Source: Pseudomonadota bacterium (GTDB lineage: Bacteria > Pseudomonadota > Alphaproteobacteria > Rhizobiales > Devosiaceae). Taken from it: DNA of 8,862 nt. The stretch spans positions 1-8,862 of the forward strand of contig JAEZHZ010000375.1 in assembly GCA_023436745.1 (NCBI GenBank). Direction: 5' to 3'. The translations under genes and the position numbers were made by a program. The notes beneath the pieces were generated by a model that was not told where the DNA came from, ran no database searches, and saw only the letters and a program-made list of their open reading frames with translations. This document shows, one piece after another, positions 7,441 through 8,862 of this stretch; the first letter of the stretch is position 1; each line of letters begins with the position of its first letter.

Positions 7441-7447
7441 AAGTCGT

Positions 7448-7453
7448 CTCCTT
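7448..7453 (-). promoter_or_regulatory. recA ribosome-binding site
   Basis: On the minus strand this reads AAGGAG, seven bases before the ATG at 7440. It decides the recA start in favour of MANAPLRIV over the TTG extension to 7506 and the internal ATG at 7401. Confidence 0.85.
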
Positions 7454-7523
7454 ATTCCACGCCCGGACAGCCTGCGCAACGCGACCAGACCGTCGATGAA
7501 CAGCAAGTGTCAGTGGTAGATTT

Positions 7524-7538
7524 GTTCTCATAATGTTC
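7524..7538 (-). promoter_or_regulatory. LexA (SOS) box of recA
   Basis: The plus strand reads GTTCTCATAATGTTC, an exact match to the GTTC-N7-GTTC operator known for alphaproteobacterial LexA. It is a direct repeat, unlike the E. coli palindrome. It lies about 84-98 bases before the recA ATG. A TTGACG match (7550-7545, minus strand) lies six bases upstream of the box, so bound LexA would cover the region between -35 and -10. This predicts repression that is lifted by DNA damage. Confidence 0.88.
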
Positions 7539-7544
7539 CACATC

Positions 7545-7550
7545 CGTCAA
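7545..7550 (-). promoter_or_regulatory. Putative -35 element of the recA promoter
   Basis: The minus strand reads TTGACG, a good match to the alphaproteobacterial -35 consensus, just upstream of the LexA box. No convincing -10 hexamer appears at the expected 16-18 base spacing (AGAACA, GAACAA and AACAAA are the options), so the exact promoter is uncertain. Confidence 0.5.
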
Positions 7551-7565
7551 GGACAAAATGAGAAC
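7551..7565 (+). promoter_or_regulatory. Imperfect second LexA-like box in opposite orientation
   Basis: The plus strand reads GGACAAAATGAGAAC, one base off the alternative form GAAC-N7-GAAC. Compared with the strong box read on the minus strand (GAACATTATGAGAAC) it differs at three of fifteen positions. The shared core gives a 9-bp inverted repeat, TGTTCTCAT (7523-7531) with ATGAGAACA (7558-7566). It faces the AraD1-family gene. It could help LexA bind cooperatively or could be a remnant. Binding is not shown. Confidence 0.4.
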
Positions 7566-7669
7566 ATCGGCCGGCGATGGGCATCGATCAGACTGAAAAG
7601 TATGACTTTTGCCTCTGGACAGGTGAAGCGGCGTTGCGTTCTATGCCGCGACCTTTCCGACGTCGCGCC

Positions 7670-7675
7670 GAGGAG
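7670..7675 (+). promoter_or_regulatory. Ribosome-binding site of the AraD1/GguC-family gene
   Basis: GAGGAG lies six bases before the ATG at 7682. It decides the start against the in-frame ATG at 7577, which would add 35 residues with no resemblance to this family's N-terminus. Confidence 0.85.
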
Positions 7676-7681
7676 CCGCCG

Positions 7682-8671
7682 ATGAACCTTATCCAGTATT
7701 TCGACCTTGCCGGTGAGCGCGCCGTTGCCCAGGTCGAGGGCCACGTCGCCCGCCGCGTTAACGGCGCCACCAGCGTCTACAGTCTTGCCTGGGAAGCACA
7801 GAACCTGCCGACCGGCGGCTTGCCTGCGATGGTCGCCCAGCACGGGCTGGGAGAGGTGGAGGATATTCAGATTCTCCTTGCAGAGGGGCGGATGCTGGCG
7901 CCCATCGATCATCCCGACAAGGCGCATCTGCATGTGACCGGCACCGGCCTCACCCATCTCGGCTCCGCGGCGACGCGTGATGCGATGCACAAGACCGACA
8001 AGCCGGAGAGCGAGCTTACCGACTCGATGAAGATGTTCCGCATGGGACTGGAGGGCGGCAAGCCCGCCGGCGGCATGAAGGGCGTGCAGCCGGAATGGTT
8101 CTACAAGGGCAACGGCCACGTCGTCGCCAATCCCGGTCACCCCATCCCCTCCCCCGCCTTTGCGCTCGATGCGGGCGAGGAGCCGGAGATTGCGGGCATC
8201 TACCTGATCGACAAGAACGGCATGCCGCGCCGCCTCGGGTTTGCTCTGGCCAACGAGTTCTCGGACCACGTCACCGAGCGGATAAACTACCTCTATCTCG
8301 CCCATTCCAAGCTGCGCGCCTGCTCGTTCGGCCCGGAGCTTCTGGTGGGCGACCTTCCGGCCGACATCCGCGGCACCTCCCGAATCTGGCGCGATGGCGC
8401 GGTGCTGTGGGAGAAGCCGTTCCTGTCGGGTGAGGACAACATGAGCCACACCATCGCCAACCTCGAGTACCACCACTTCAAGTACGCCCTGTTCCGGCAG
8501 CCCGGCGACGTGCACGTGCACATGTTCGGGACGGCGACGCTGAGCTTTGCCGACGGGATCAAGACCGAGGCGGGCGACATCTTCGAGATCGAGGAAGCCC
8601 AGTTCGGCCTGCCGCTCCGCAACGCGGTGGCCTGGGACGCGGCCGAGACGGTGACGGTCACGCAGCTCTAG
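7682..8671 (+). CDS. AraD1/GguC-family protein, fumarylacetoacetate-hydrolase fold
   Basis: This 329-residue, probably cytosolic protein matches the AraD1 (GguC) family. The C-terminal two thirds have the FAH fold, which uses a divalent metal for C-C bond cleavage, hydrolysis or dehydration of keto acids. Likely metal ligands are Glu167 and Glu169 in GEEPEIAG and Asp195 in NEFSDH. The lysine in AHSKLRACSFGPELL matches the FAH-family lysine before the Gly-Pro turn. Other strongly conserved blocks are VTGTGLTHLGSAATRDAMHK, QPEWFYKGNG, LWEKPFLSGE and GDVHVHMFGTATLSF. Family members occur in sugar and sugar-acid loci such as Agrobacterium chvE-gguABC, and a role on 2-keto-3-deoxy sugar acids is often proposed. 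The exact reaction here is inferred. The start is set by GAGGAG at 7670-7675. An aldo/keto reductase follows 85 bases downstream. Confidence 0.85.
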   Translation: MNLIQYFDLAGERAVAQVEGHVARRVNGATSVYSLAWEAQNLPTGGLPAMVAQHGLGEVEDIQILLAEGRMLAPIDHPDKAHLHVTGTGLTHLGSAATRDAMHKTDKPESELTDSMKMFRMGLEGGKPAGGMKGVQPEWFYKGNGHVVANPGHPIPSPAFALDAGEEPEIAGIYLIDKNGMPRRLGFALANEFSDHVTERINYLYLAHSKLRACSFGPELLVGDLPADIRGTSRIWRDGAVLWEKPFLSGEDNMSHTIANLEYHHFKYALFRQPGDVHVHMFGTATLSFADGIKTEAGDIFEIEEAQFGLPLRNAVAWDAAETVTVTQL

Positions 8672-8704
8672 GGCCGCGCGGCATCGAGCGCTTGCCGACT
8701 TTAC

Positions 8705-8734
8705 CGGCGGACATCGACATGCCAGTGTCCGCCG
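8705..8734 (+). repeat. Hairpin between the AraD1-family gene and the aldo/keto reductase
   Basis: CGGCGGACA (8705-8713) pairs perfectly with TGTCCGCCG (8726-8734) around a 12-base loop. No T-run follows, and the reductase ribosome-binding site is only nine bases downstream. It is more likely an mRNA-processing or stability element, or a partial attenuator, than a full terminator. Confidence 0.5.
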
Positions 8735-8756
8735 CCGTTCCAGGGGAGATCACGCG

Positions 8757-8862
8757 ATGAGCGCCACCAGTTTCAAGACGCGCAAGGTCGGCCGCACCGA
8801 CCTCGAGTTCACCGAACTGGGGCTCGGGAGCGCGACACTGGCCGGCATGAACGGCACCGACG
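8757..8862 (+). CDS. Aldo/keto reductase, N-terminal part (runs off the window)
   Basis: The first 35 codons are present. The ATG at 8757 is preceded by GGGGAG (8743-8748) at eight bases. The sequence shows VGRTDLEFTELGLGSATLAGM, the first beta hairpin and strand typical of NAD(P)H-dependent aldo/keto reductases, in the form seen in aldose (L-fucose/D-threo-aldose) 1-dehydrogenases. The catalytic Asp-Tyr-Lys-His tetrad and the cofactor site lie outside the window. With the AraD1-family gene upstream, a role in oxidising an aldose to its lactone in a non-phosphorylative sugar pathway is a reasonable inference, but the fragment is too short to prove the substrate. Confidence 0.8.
   Translation, partial: MSATSFKTRKVGRTDLEFTELGLGSATLAGMNGTD

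Noticed and set aside
7441..7506. TTG-started extension of RecA
   Set aside because: It has no family similarity, and AAGGAG correctly spaced for the ATG at 7440 lies inside it.
7577..7681. 35-residue N-terminal extension of the AraD1-family protein
   Set aside because: It is open in frame, but a strong GAGGAG precedes the ATG at 7682, where the family sequence begins, and the extension lies in the promoter region.
7547..8521. Open frame of 324 codons antisense to the AraD1-family gene
   Set aside because: It is a shadow of a conserved gene, and its translation resembles no family.
1..8862. Mobile element, CRISPR array, tRNA or rRNA genes
   Set aside because: No transposase or integrase motif, terminal inverted repeats, regularly spaced direct repeats or tRNA-like cloverleaf was seen on either strand.

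Overview
The window is GC-rich chromosomal DNA from an alphaproteobacterium, most likely a member of the Sphingomonadales. This placement rests on the protein sequences (NADP-type isocitrate dehydrogenase, RecA, AlaRS), on an alphaproteobacterial LexA operator in front of recA, and on the adjacent recA-alaS pair that is common in this class. It is an inference, since no marker search was run. The window reads mainly as a housekeeping region with a metabolic gene pair at its right edge. I found no phage, transposon, CRISPR array, toxin-antitoxin pair or defence cassette.

Layout from left to right. (1) Bases 1-105 are the 3' end of a gene for an outer-membrane beta-barrel protein, ending in a terminal phenylalanine. 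(2) icd (210-1421, +) encodes NADP-dependent isocitrate dehydrogenase and ends at a strong intrinsic terminator (1446-1482). (3) A membrane-anchored glycerophosphodiester phosphodiesterase-family protein (1551-2531, +) is followed by a ten-helix EamA/DMT transporter (2613-3545, +). They may share a transcript. (4) alaS (3542-6187, -) converges on the transporter gene, and the two stop codons share the bases CTAG. (5) recA (6370-7440, -) lies upstream of alaS. Its own intrinsic terminator (6317-6344) separates the two, so alaS probably needs its own promoter, in a gap that also holds a large inverted repeat. (6) A divergent intergenic region (7441-7681) carries the recA leader, a perfect GTTC-N7-GTTC LexA box, and a second, imperfect box in opposite orientation. 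(7) An AraD1/GguC-family protein of the fumarylacetoacetate-hydrolase fold (7682-8671, +) is followed by the start of an aldo/keto reductase (8757-end, +). This looks like a non-phosphorylative sugar or sugar-acid catabolic operon that continues beyond the window.

The genes form at least four transcription units: icd alone, the phosphodiesterase with the transporter, recA and alaS leftward, and the sugar pair rightward. The clearest regulatory signal is SOS control of recA. The points most worth a second look are the paired inverted LexA-like boxes, the inverted repeat upstream of alaS, and the phosphodiesterase, which has an unusual insert and appears to lack one canonical metal-ligand glutamate. 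I do not see convincing evidence of a wholly new biological system.
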